NCBI GenBank assembly: GCA_017386965.1
Contig: JAFOGE010000001.1
Location: forward strand, 1 to 22,362
Reading direction: 5' to 3'
Origin: Clostridia bacterium
GTDB taxonomy: Bacteria > Bacillota > Clostridia > Oscillospirales > CAG-272
Length of the DNA: 22,362 nt
In this document: positions 15,709 to 22,199 of the stretch, in pieces
How positions within the stretch are numbered: position 1 is the stretch's first letter
Layout: each line of letters begins with the position of its first letter
Made by a program: the position numbers and the translations under genes
The notes under the pieces: model-generated
Databases searched by the model: none
The model's input: the letters and a program-made list of their open reading frames with translations, nothing else
Told to the model about the DNA's origin: nothing

Positions 15709-17262
15709 TCAGGCGCGTCGCCGCTTGATCAGAACAACGGCGGCGATCAGAGAGATCAGAAGCGCAGGTGTCAGCGTCAAAGCCAACGTCCAGGAAAGCA
15801 TCTGCGACATAGTAACAGTGCTGATCCTTGCAGAGTCAAAGGGCTTGATCGTCAGGCCCTCCGGCAGATGCTCCCGTCCAAAAATGCGGAACAGACGCAG
15901 AAGGGAGTCGGTATTGCCATAGACGGCAGACTGCAGCTGCGCTTCGGAGGCAAAATCCATGGAGGAAGCCACTGCTACATGAGAGCTTCCGCCGGGCAGG
16001 ATCTGCTCGGTCACACCCATCAGAATGCGGCCGGATCCGTCTGCTACAGCCCTTCCGTTGGCCCATGCCACGGCACCGTCACCGCTCTCGTAAAGCGTAT
16101 AGAGAGTACGATCGCCCTTGGTATAGCTTCCGTCAGAGGCATTGTTGACGTACCCCTGCGCCGCATGCATCGAGGTCGCATTCTTGAAAACGGTATTGCG
16201 GGAAAGTCCTTCCAAAAGCTCCGCAGAGGAGCCTCGCAGGACGGCCTTCCCGTAAATGGTGTAGCCATCCGAGGTCAGGGACTGCGCCGTATCCTGAATG
16301 GTATAGCGGTAGGTCGCGCCGCTTGCGGCCTCGGTCATGTAGTCAAAGGCAAAGCCCCAATCCGCCAAAAAGGCCTCCAGATTGGGAAGTGCGGGAGAGC
16401 TGTTTCCGAGGAAGACCAGCAGCTGCTTGCCCTCCTGTCCCAGATACTCCTCCAGGATCTGGACCTCCGAGGTTTCGGAAAGCCCGTCGTTGGCAAGATC
16501 CGCAGAGGGATTGTAGCTGATCAAAAGATCGCAGTCTGCGGGAATGGGATCCTTGTAAAGATCCAGATAGGAGATCGTATATCCGGCATCGTCCAAAAGA
16601 TAGAGCAGCTCGTAGTCGTAAAACTTCTCGCCGTGGTTGGTGATCACGCAGACCTCATCCCCCTCGGTACCGATGGCACGCAGAATACCGGCCGCAAGCT
16701 TCTTTTCCCCGTTGTAGGCCCAAAGAGCCTCGGCACTGCCGTTCTTGAATACGTAGAATTCCTCCAGCTTGTAAACGCGGGAATAGCCCTCTGCGACCAA
16801 AACGACACATCGGGAATTGATGGTTGCCGCAATCTCCTCGCCCGTTGTGGGATCCACGGTCTTGGCATAGTCCTTGACCGCGCCGGGATTGCTCCAGATA
16901 TCGTGACACTCCACCGAGATCTCCTCGGGGAAGCGTGCCGCCAGAAGTCCGGCGGTCATATAGACGTAACGCAGCGTTTCGTCGGATGCCACGTTCGAAT
17001 CCAGATCACAGAAAAGGATGCGCACGTTGGGATCCTTCCCCTCTGCCCTCGCGCTCTCGATCGCCGCACCGAGGAGCGTATAGCAGGACTCGGTTACGGA
17101 GTAGTCGATCTCCGAGGTGGCATAGGAATACCACTGATGCCGCTCCGCAAGAGTCGAGAAAACGGCGTTGGCAAGAACCGTGACCGTGACGACCAGAGCC
17201 GTCAGCAGCACCGTCATGCCGCCGTAGCGCATCCTGCGGTTGCGGAAAACACTCTTTTTCAT
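15709..17262 (-). CDS. GldG-like ABC transporter auxiliary protein (copy B)
   Basis: This protein of about 517 residues is paralogous to the adjoining GldG-like copy A. It has an N-terminal helix (about 13-35), VRILFCDLD, YVYMTAGLLAARFP, DIWSNPGAVKDYA, VITNHGEKF (Asn-His-Gly-Glu at 209-212), LPNLEAFLADWGF, AVYGNTDSLLRLFRIFG, LTIKPF and a C-terminal helix ending VVLIKRRRA. It lacks the LS-x-x-T-like stretch found after the first helix of copy A. The start is placed at ATG 17262, which has GGAGG (17273-17277) at 10 nt; an upstream in-frame GTG at 17268 has only 4 nt spacing. It is 24 bp after the permease gene and probably works with it. Confidence 0.8.
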   Translation of the reverse strand: MKKSVFRNRRMRYGGMTVLLTALVVTVTVLANAVFSTLAERHQWYSYATSEIDYSVTESCYTLLGAAIESARAEGKDPNVRILFCDLDSNVASDETLRYVYMTAGLLAARFPEEISVECHDIWSNPGAVKDYAKTVDPTTGEEIAATINSRCVVLVAEGYSRVYKLEEFYVFKNGSAEALWAYNGEKKLAAGILRAIGTEGDEVCVITNHGEKFYDYELLYLLDDAGYTISYLDLYKDPIPADCDLLISYNPSADLANDGLSETSEVQILEEYLGQEGKQLLVFLGNSSPALPNLEAFLADWGFAFDYMTEAASGATYRYTIQDTAQSLTSDGYTIYGKAVLRGSSAELLEGLSRNTVFKNATSMHAAQGYVNNASDGSYTKGDRTLYTLYESGDGAVAWANGRAVADGSGRILMGVTEQILPGGSSHVAVASSMDFASEAQLQSAVYGNTDSLLRLFRIFGREHLPEGLTIKPFDSARISTVTMSQMLSWTLALTLTPALLISLIAAVVLIKRRRA

Positions 17263-17286
17263 CAACACTGTTCCTCCGATCCAAAA

Positions 17287-18057
17287 TCAACCCCAACGGC
17301 GCTTTTCATAGACACGCACGGTAAGGAAGAGGAAAATGAAGGCCAGGGATGCATAGTAAAGAATGGCCGCATAATCAAAGACGCCGTTGAGAAAGGCCGT
17401 AAAGCGGCTCAGCACCGAAACCCAATCGATCACGGCACGCACGGCGTAATTGGCGATCAGCGGCTGTCCGTCACTATCGGTCAGCAAATTCAGCATATTG
17501 AGCAGGACCATTGCCGCGATCACACCGATGGTAACAACGGCTGCGGAAAGCTGATTCTCCGTCAGCGCAGAAACCAATGTGCCTACCGCGATCAGCGCGG
17601 CACCGAGCAGGCAAAGCGCGATCACGCCGCCGACGATCTCGGTCGTTACGGGGCCCACGTGCGTCAGCGTTTCACTTGATCCCTGGCGCTCCACGCCCGC
17701 GATCACATAGAGCGGGATGAAGTTGAGGCAGGAGAGCAGGACGCCGCCCAGAAAGATCGTCAGTGCCGCAAAATACTTTCCAAGCACCATTCCCGTCAGA
17801 GAAACGGGTGCCGTCAGAAGCAGCTGCTCCGTCCGCATCTTGCGCTCCTCCGCAAACAAACGCATCGTGAGGATGGGAATGAGAATGATGAAGGCAAAAA
17901 TCATCATCGAGAAGTAGGACGAGGTATTATAGGTTCCCGAGATAATGGTGGTGTAGCAGCACAGAAGCGCAGAGAACACCAAAAAGACCCCGAGGTAGAT
18001 ATAGCCGATGGGATTGATAAAGTAGGAGCTCATCTCTTTGCGATAGATGGCAAACAT
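17287..18057 (-). CDS. ABC-2 type (GldF-like) transporter permease
   Basis: This 256-residue membrane protein shows about six hydrophobic segments and the ABC-2/GldF layout. It opens with MFAIYRKEMSSYFINPIGYIY, whose cytoplasmic amphipathic start is typical, and carries the conserved loop AEERKMRTEQLLLTAPVS, which marks the coupling to the ATPase. The final helix ends VRVYEKRRWG. AAAGGA lies about 10 nt before the ATG. It follows the ATPase gene by 42 bp and precedes two GldG-like genes, the gldA-gldF-gldG order found in bacterial gene clusters. Substrate and direction are unknown. Confidence 0.88.
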   Translation of the reverse strand: MFAIYRKEMSSYFINPIGYIYLGVFLVFSALLCCYTTIISGTYNTSSYFSMMIFAFIILIPILTMRLFAEERKMRTEQLLLTAPVSLTGMVLGKYFAALTIFLGGVLLSCLNFIPLYVIAGVERQGSSETLTHVGPVTTEIVGGVIALCLLGAALIAVGTLVSALTENQLSAAVVTIGVIAAMVLLNMLNLLTDSDGQPLIANYAVRAVIDWVSVLSRFTAFLNGVFDYAAILYYASLAFIFLFLTVRVYEKRRWG

Positions 18058-18099
18058 AGCGTTACATTCCTTTCTGTTGGTAAAGAGTCGGGACAGGGA

Positions 18100-19188
18100 T
18101 CAATCGTCCTCGCCTTCCTCAAGGGAGGACTCCATGCGGCGACGTTGGGCGTTCTCATAGAGATTGGCACCAAGCTCACGCTCAAGGCTTGCCTTCTCCT
18201 TGCTGCCCCGACGCTTCGTGCGCTCGGTCTGGGCAATGCGTCCACTCTTGTGTTCCTCGGACTTGTCCACAACGGTGATGAAGATGTCCTCCAGATTCAT
18301 TCCAAGGGACTCCAATCCGATCATGGGCCAGCCACGCTCGGAAAGCTGATAGAAAAGCTTTTTGCGGATGTCCACTCCGAAATCACTCTCCACCAAATAG
18401 GTGTAGGCGTCGCCGTCCCGCTCTGCAAGCGCATCCGCATAGGCGATGCCCGGCATGGAGCGAAGCATGGACAAAATCTCCTTCTGCGGGCCTGCGATCT
18501 TGACGTGGAATCGACGGTTGTCCGCTACCACGTTCGAGATGTTCTCGGTCTTCTCATTGGCAACGATCTTGCCCTTGTTGATGATCACAATGCGATCGCA
18601 GACCGCCTGCACCTCTTGCAGAATGTGCGTGGAAAGAATGACGGTATGCTCCTTGCCAAGGCCGCGGATCAGGTTTCGGATCTCGATGATCTGCTTGGGA
18701 TCCAGGCCGACCGTGGGCTCGTCGAAGATGATGACCTTGGGGTTTCCTACCAAGGCCTGCGCGATTCCAACTCTTTGGCGATAGCCCTTGGAAAGCGTGC
18801 GGATCACCTTATGCCGAACGTCCTTGATCTTGACCGTTTCGCAGATCTGCTCCAGATGCGCGCGGCGATCCAGCTTGCAGCCCTTCAGATCGTAGTTAAA
18901 ATTCAAATACTCCTCCACCGTCATATCCGGATAGAGAGGCGGCTGCTCGGGAAGATACCCGATCTGCCGCTTGGCGGCAATGGGATCGGCCAAAATATCC
19001 ACACCGGCAATCAGCGCCTTGCCCGAGGTCGAGGAAAGATAGCCCGTCAGAATGTTCATCGTGGTGCTTTTTCCCGCCCCGTTAGGACCGAGAAAGCCGA
19101 CAATCTCCCCCTCTTCCACCTCAAAGCTGATGTCGTCAACCGCACAGTTTGCGCCGTAATTTTTTACAAGATGCTCTATTTTAATCAT
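18100..19188 (-). CDS. ABC transporter ATP-binding protein (GldA-like)
   Basis: This is the ATPase of the Gld-like transporter, about 362 residues from ATG 19188 (MIKIEHLVKNYG). Motifs in order: Walker A GPNGAGKST (34-42), Q-loop LPEQPPL (Gln82), signature LSKGYRQRVGIAQAL (132-146), Walker B VIIFDEPTVGLDP (152-164), and the H-loop STH (186-188). A DUF4162-like regulatory domain follows to about residue 307. Unusually, a highly charged tail of about 55 residues (308-362, rich in Glu, Lys and Arg) extends beyond it. The longer reading frame starting at 19251 is rejected because it lies between the promoter and the core start. It is the first gene of the operon. Confidence 0.92.
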   Translation of the reverse strand: MIKIEHLVKNYGANCAVDDISFEVEEGEIVGFLGPNGAGKSTTMNILTGYLSSTSGKALIAGVDILADPIAAKRQIGYLPEQPPLYPDMTVEEYLNFNYDLKGCKLDRRAHLEQICETVKIKDVRHKVIRTLSKGYRQRVGIAQALVGNPKVIIFDEPTVGLDPKQIIEIRNLIRGLGKEHTVILSTHILQEVQAVCDRIVIINKGKIVANEKTENISNVVADNRRFHVKIAGPQKEILSMLRSMPGIAYADALAERDGDAYTYLVESDFGVDIRKKLFYQLSERGWPMIGLESLGMNLEDIFITVVDKSEEHKSGRIAQTERTKRRGSKEKASLERELGANLYENAQRRRMESSLEEGEDD

Positions 19189-19263
19189 AGAAAGCGTGTG
19201 TCCTTTCCGTTCTTGATTTCCGTGTAACGGGACATAGGCCCAGTCACCCACAATACAGAGCCT

Positions 19264-19292
19264 ATTGTACCATGCAAATATGAACGAGTCAT
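19264..19292 (-). promoter_or_regulatory. Sigma-A promoter of the Gld-like ABC operon
   Basis: On the minus strand ATGACT (19287-19292) and TACAAT (19264-19269) are separated by 17 nt, with a TG-n extended -10 (TGGTACAAT). It would give a leader of about 70 nt before the ATPase ATG. Bases 19189-19263 otherwise show only a Shine-Dalgarno-like AAAGGA. Confidence 0.65.
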
Positions 19293-19405
19293 GAATAATA
19301 AAGAAATATCCTTCCTAATATATGAAATGCGGGTGCTTTTTCGATGAGAATTTGAGGAGAAGGCAGAGAGATCTGACACGGTTGGAAAATTTCTCTCTGT
19401 GCGCT

Positions 19406-19434
19406 GCATAAAGACGGCGGAACAGGCAAAAATA
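19406..19434 (+). promoter_or_regulatory. Candidate forespore (sigma-F/G-like) promoter
   Basis: GCATA (19406-19410) and GCAAAAATA (19426-19434) are separated by 15 nt. This fits the Bacillus sigma-F consensus (GCATR, 15 nt, GGHRARHTX) except for one base in the -10. No good sigma-A promoter was seen ahead of the M23 gene between 19293 and 19500. It would give a leader of about 60 nt. The match is by eye and the motif is short, so a chance occurrence is quite possible. Confidence 0.4.
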
Positions 19435-19502
19435 AGAGCAGCAAGGCTCGCGGATCAACAGTCCGTCGAGAGAATGCTGAAAATGCAAAGGAGTTTTCAA
19501 CT

Positions 19503-20249
19503 ATGTGGAAAAAATGGAAGGAATCCGAATTCTTTAACAAACTGAAGCAGGTGCGCATCAATCGCGCCGTCTATCTCTCCTCCGTTGTGATTCTGGTGGC
19601 GTTAGCGGTGGTGCTTGCCATTACGTCGGCAACGAACCGCGCTCACTTGGGAGGCACACCGTCCGATACGGGAACCGGTACAGGAAATCCCGGCGGCGGT
19701 ACGCAAATACCGAACGATCCCCCCATTGAGGGAACAGAACCCGGAACCGATGGCCCTGCAAACCCCACCGTGGGAGAGATCCCCGAGATCACCCTCCCCG
19801 TAACGGGCAAGCTGGAGCAGGTGCATAGTGTGGACGTGCAGGTCTTCTCCCCCACAATGCAGGACTATCGAATCCATCTCGGCATTGATATTTCCACCGA
19901 GGAAAACGCACCCGTTTGCGCTGTCGCGGACGGAACGGTGTCCAAGATCTGGGAGGATCCGCTCATGGGATGGAGCGTGGCCATTGCGCACACGGGAGAT
20001 TGCGTAACGGTGTATAAAAACCTGGCCGAGGGGTTGGCCGAGGGTCTGAAGGAGGGCGCTCCGGTCAAGCAGGGCGAGCTGCTGGGATACGTTGGCGACA
20101 GTGCCATGATGGAGATCGCCCAAGAGCCGCATCTGCACCTGGAAATGACGGTTGCAGGGCTTCAGGTTGATCCGCTGGAATATTTCAGCGAGGCTGTTCT
20201 TGCAACGCTGACCGAGGATACGATCTACGAAGGAACGCTCGGAAAATAA
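19503..20249 (+). CDS. Membrane-anchored M23 peptidase family protein, SpoIIQ-like
   Basis: The 248-residue protein has a basic N-terminus, one transmembrane helix (about 23-43), a Gly/Pro/Thr-rich linker (about 45-95) and a LytM/M23 domain. The zinc-ligand motifs are intact: HxxxD as His125-Asp129 (HLGID) and HxH as His210/His212 (HLHLEM). The usual Y-x-H-L segment near the active site reads YKNL (171-174), as in SpoIIQ-type proteins. The architecture, length and segment SPTMQDYRIHLGIDIS resemble clostridial SpoIIQ, the forespore partner of SpoIIIAH. AAAGGAG (19487-19493) lies 9 nt before ATG, and a sigma-F-like promoter precedes it. It could instead be a general cell-wall endopeptidase; no other sporulation gene is visible. 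Confidence 0.75.
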   Translation: MWKKWKESEFFNKLKQVRINRAVYLSSVVILVALAVVLAITSATNRAHLGGTPSDTGTGTGNPGGGTQIPNDPPIEGTEPGTDGPANPTVGEIPEITLPVTGKLEQVHSVDVQVFSPTMQDYRIHLGIDISTEENAPVCAVADGTVSKIWEDPLMGWSVAIAHTGDCVTVYKNLAEGLAEGLKEGAPVKQGELLGYVGDSAMMEIAQEPHLHLEMTVAGLQVDPLEYFSEAVLATLTEDTIYEGTLGK

Positions 20250-20262
20250 TCCGTCAAGCCGC

Positions 20263-20309
20263 AAAAAAGCGCAACGGTCTGCTGATTTGCAGATACGTTG
20301 CGCTTTTTT
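20263..20309. terminator. Bidirectional terminator between the M23 gene and the lipoprotein
   Basis: Perfect 14-nt arms AAAAAAGCGCAACG/CGTTGCGCTTTTTT (20263-20276 and 20296-20309) flank a loop that contains CTGC/GCAG. Both strands have T-runs, so it can serve the plus-strand M23 gene and the convergent minus-strand lipoprotein gene. Confidence 0.93.
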
Positions 20310-20327
20310 GAGGAATTTCAGCAGCGA

Positions 20328-20585
20328 TCAGTCCGGCTCGTTAACCAGAATGCAGTTGACGGTGCTGAGCAAATAGACCGTTCCGTCCTTGGCGATGATC
20401 TGGATCTGCTCACCCTCGTAGTCGGTCCACTGCTCGATCTCGATGGTCTTCACGCTTCCGTCCGGGAAGGAAACGATCGCGTAGTCGTAGGTGTAGTTGG
20501 TGTCAAAAAGATCGTAGTTGCCGCAGGAGCAGAGCATCAGCGTTAAGAGAGCGGCAAGGCAGAGCAAAGCAAACTTTTTCATCAT
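20328..20585 (-). CDS. Small hypothetical lipoprotein
   Basis: This 85-residue protein has a classic lipoprotein signal, a Lys-Lys start, a hydrophobic helix and the LMLCSCG lipobox with the modifiable Cys near residue 21. The mature part is about 60 residues and beta-like (YAIVSFPDGSVKTIEIEQWTDYEG, then IQIIAKDGTVYLLSTVNCILVNEPD). The alternating pattern suggests a single small beta domain. I do not recognise a named family and assign no function. AAGGAG lies before two adjacent ATGs (20585 and 20582); the second has the more usual 8 nt spacing. It is monocistronic, with its own promoter and a shared terminator. Confidence 0.8.
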   Translation of the reverse strand: MMKKFALLCLAALLTLMLCSCGNYDLFDTNYTYDYAIVSFPDGSVKTIEIEQWTDYEGEQIQIIAKDGTVYLLSTVNCILVNEPD

Positions 20586-20658
20586 ACATTCTCCTTTTTT
20601 TGGGAAATCCCGTTTCTTGATGTGCGCCCCTCCTTCCTCAAAATGGGGGCTTTTCTAC

Positions 20659-20687
20659 ATTATAGCACGCTTTTTCCCAATTTGCAA
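20659..20687 (-). promoter_or_regulatory. Sigma-A promoter of the small lipoprotein gene
   Basis: Minus-strand TTGCAA (20682-20687) and perfect TATAAT (20659-20664) are separated by 17 nt. The -10 lies about 75 nt from the start codon. Confidence 0.75.
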
Positions 20688-20770
20688 CCTTTTTTTCCAT
20701 TCTCCCTTCCCCTTTTAAGGCAGATCGAAATACAAGGCACTTATGTTTTTGAAAAACGCAAAAAAAGCGC

Positions 20771-20799
20771 TTGACTTTTTGAGGAAACTGTATTATAAT
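20771..20799 (+). promoter_or_regulatory. Promoter of tRNA-Gly
   Basis: TTGACT (20771-20776) and TATAAT (20794-20799) are separated by 17 nt. Transcription would start a few bases before the mature tRNA 5' end at 20815. Confidence 0.9.
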
Positions 20800-20814
20800 A
20801 CAAGGCAGAGATAT

Positions 20815-20888
20815 GCAGATGTAACTCAATGGCAGAGTGTCCGCTTCCCAAGCCGAATACGCGGGTTCGATTCCCGTCATCTGCTCCA
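20815..20888 (+). tRNA. tRNA-Gly (anticodon CCC)
   Basis: The 74-nt cloverleaf has a perfect 7-bp acceptor stem (GCAGATG/CATCTGC), D-stem ACTC/GAGT with GG in the loop, anticodon loop TTCCCAA, T-arm GCGGG-TTCGATT-CCCGT (one G-T wobble) and an encoded CCA. U73 (T in TCCA), G1-C72, C2-G71 and C35/C36 agree with bacterial glycine identity. One oddity is the anticodon stem TCCGC/GCCGA, which has a C-C mismatch at 29-41. The gene sits between a promoter and a terminator as a single tRNA unit. Confidence 0.95.
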
Positions 20889-20926
20889 AAAAAGCAAGGC
20901 AGGTCGTTGACCTACCTTGCTTTTTT
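20888..20926. terminator. Terminator of tRNA-Gly
   Basis: Arms GCAAGGCAGGTC (20894-20905) and GACCTACCTTGC (20909-20920) pair with one mismatch around a 3-nt loop. They are flanked by A6 and T6, so the structure could work on both strands. Confidence 0.9.
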
Positions 20927-21036
20927 CGTAGTCCTTCGCGGAATAGAGCCCCGTAAATGGCTTGCCATTTGCCAGGGCGTGCAATGCGGTCCCCACGGCT
21001 ACCGCTCCCGATTCCAATTCCCGTTTTCTACGGCAA
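20927..21036. other. Unexplained inverted-repeat-rich element between two terminators
   Basis: This stretch of about 110 bp has no plausible gene, but several nested inverted repeats: CGTAG/CTACG at the ends (20927-20931 and 21028-21032), an inner GGAAT/ATTCC pair, the hairpin AAATGG-CTTG-CCATTT, and GCGGT/ACCGC. Together they would form a closed stem carrying two hairpins. Its left and right edges faintly resemble tRNA T-arms in opposite orientations. A dispersed intergenic repeat or a small structured RNA are possibilities; nothing is proven. Confidence 0.4.
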
Positions 21037-21071
21037 AAAAAAACGCAGGGCAAGCCGGTGGCTTACCCTGC
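21035..21071 (-). terminator. Terminator of the DUF4203-like gene
   Basis: Twelve-nucleotide arms (21045-21056 and 21060-21071) pair with one mismatch around a 3-nt loop. They are followed on the minus strand by a T-tract of nine (21035-21043). The hairpin starts 14 nt after the gene's stop. Confidence 0.92.
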
Positions 21072-21084
21072 ACTTCATTCTGTA

Positions 21085-21729
21085 TTATTCTTCAAGCTTT
21101 TGACGGTTGATCGCAAACTGCACCGATGCAAAAAGGATCGTCGCAACCCCTACAAGAACGTAAGGGATCCAGCCCTGCCCAATCTGCAGGAAGGCCTGCT
21201 CCGGGAAGATTGCTCCGAGGAAGCTGATCAGGAAGCCTGCCGCCGTTGCACTCGTAACGAGAATAAAAACGACGCGGATCAAGGAAACGGAAAGCAAGGC
21301 AATCAGCAGTGCCGCGCCAACCGAGAGCAATACGTACCCGTCCGGCATGAAATGCCCTACGGCAATGTATCCAAAAATCGCCGCCGCTCCGAACCATGCA
21401 TAGGAGAACCTGCAGAAGGCAAAAATGCAAAAACCGAGCGCTACAACGCCGCCGCAAACGTACACTGCCCAGTCGGGGATTTCGGTAAGCTTCTCCGAAA
21501 GGAGGCGATAAAGCTCCTCTCCGATAAAATAGCCTCCCACACCAAAGCCGAGTGCGATTACCAGCTTGATCAGCTTATAACCGAAAACGCCAACCGCAGC
21601 CGCCAGAACAGCCGCAATGATAAAGGCAATCCATGCATCCAGCGTGATCTTTCCCGCAAGGGAGATGATCGCATCGTTGCAGGATTGCAGGAGCTTCAAA
21701 AGATCCGGATTCTGAAAGAACTCTACCAT
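21085..21729 (-). CDS. Seven-helix membrane protein, DUF4203-like
   Basis: The 214-residue protein has a short amphipathic N-terminus and about seven hydrophobic segments (roughly 32-50, 52-71, 86-106, 108-126, 130-149, 151-175 and 187-206), with glycine-rich helices such as KLVIALGFGVGGYFIGEEL. Pattern and length fit the DUF4203 (TMEM198/TM7SF3-like) group, found widely in bacteria without a defined role. It is transcribed alone, with its own promoter at 21762-21791 and a strong terminator. It faces away from the YerC-like gene. Confidence 0.7.
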   Translation of the reverse strand: MVEFFQNPDLLKLLQSCNDAIISLAGKITLDAWIAFIIAAVLAAAVGVFGYKLIKLVIALGFGVGGYFIGEELYRLLSEKLTEIPDWAVYVCGGVVALGFCIFAFCRFSYAWFGAAAIFGYIAVGHFMPDGYVLLSVGAALLIALLSVSLIRVVFILVTSATAAGFLISFLGAIFPEQAFLQIGQGWIPYVLVGVATILFASVQFAINRQKLEE

Positions 21730-21761
21730 AGTTCCATCTCCTTTTCTGATTCATTGCTATT

Positions 21762-21791
21762 ATTATACAACTTTTGTATTCCCGCTGTCAA
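21762..21791 (-). promoter_or_regulatory. Sigma-A promoter of the DUF4203-like gene
   Basis: Perfect TTGACA (21786-21791) and TATAAT (21762-21767) lie on the minus strand with an 18-nt spacer. Confidence 0.88.
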
Positions 21792-21832
21792 GTAAAAGGT
21801 TCACTTTTTCCAAAAAATATCGCATTTCCCCC

Positions 21833-21861
21833 TTTACTTTTCTCGACAATCATGCTACAAT
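21833..21861 (+). promoter_or_regulatory. Sigma-A promoter of the YerC-like gene
   Basis: TTTACT (21833-21838) and TACAAT (21856-21861) are separated by 17 nt. The leader would be about 25 nt and ends in a GGAGG ribosome binding site. Confidence 0.75.
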
Positions 21862-21893
21862 AGGAGTACAGATTTGATCGTACGGAGGAAATC

Positions 21894-22199
21894 ATGATGG
21901 AAAATAAGATCCCAAGCGAAAACCTTGAATATCTTTGCAGAGGCTTTCTGACCTTGGACAACGCGGATGAATGCCTGCGTTTTCTGGAGGATCTTTGTTC
22001 CCAATCCGAGCTTCTTGAAATGTCCCGCCGCCTGCAAGCAGCGCAAATGCTCAAGGACGGCTATATCTATTCCGAAATTGCTCTGCAAACGGGACTCTCC
22101 ACCGCAACCATCAGCCGTGTAAACCGTTGCCTGAAATATGGGGACGGAGGCTATGTAACCGTCCTGGATCGCTTGGGCAGATCCGGAAAGCGCGGATAA
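21894..22199 (+). CDS. YerC/YecD-family TrpR-like transcriptional regulator
   Basis: This 101-residue protein matches the YerC/YecD family of small TrpR-related DNA-binding proteins. The all-helical fold is seen in LEDLCSQSELLEMSRRLQAAQML, and a helix-turn-helix follows in GYIYSEIALQTGLSTATISRVNRCLKYGDGGY, where TGLSTATISRVNR is the recognition helix. GGAGG (21884-21888) serves either of two adjacent ATGs (21894 or 21897; the second has 8 nt spacing). Its stop overlaps the next ATG by one base (TAATG), so the following methyltransferase is probably coupled. Targets are unknown; despite the fold it need not respond to tryptophan. Confidence 0.9.
   Translation: MMENKIPSENLEYLCRGFLTLDNADECLRFLEDLCSQSELLEMSRRLQAAQMLKDGYIYSEIALQTGLSTATISRVNRCLKYGDGGYVTVLDRLGRSGKRG

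Noticed and set aside
15640..17679. 679-codon plus-strand open frame
   Set aside because: It is antisense to the GldG-like and permease genes, which have clear family motifs on the other strand.
19189..19251. 21-residue N-terminal extension of the Gld-like ATPase
   Set aside because: The extension is not family-like, starts close to the predicted transcription start, and the core MIKIEHL start fits ATPase homologs.
19289..19561. Small minus-strand frame in the M23 gene upstream region
   Set aside because: It overlaps the real M23 gene start and both promoters, lacks a ribosome binding site and has no family features.
20638..20889. Open reading frame antisense to the tRNA (contains TGIEPAYSAWEAD)
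   Set aside because: This peptide is simply the reverse complement of the tRNA-Gly gene, a well-known spurious annotation.
20927..21036. A second tRNA beside tRNA-Gly
   Set aside because: The end pair and T-arm-like sequence are suggestive, but the element is too long, has no consistent cloverleaf and no anticodon arm.
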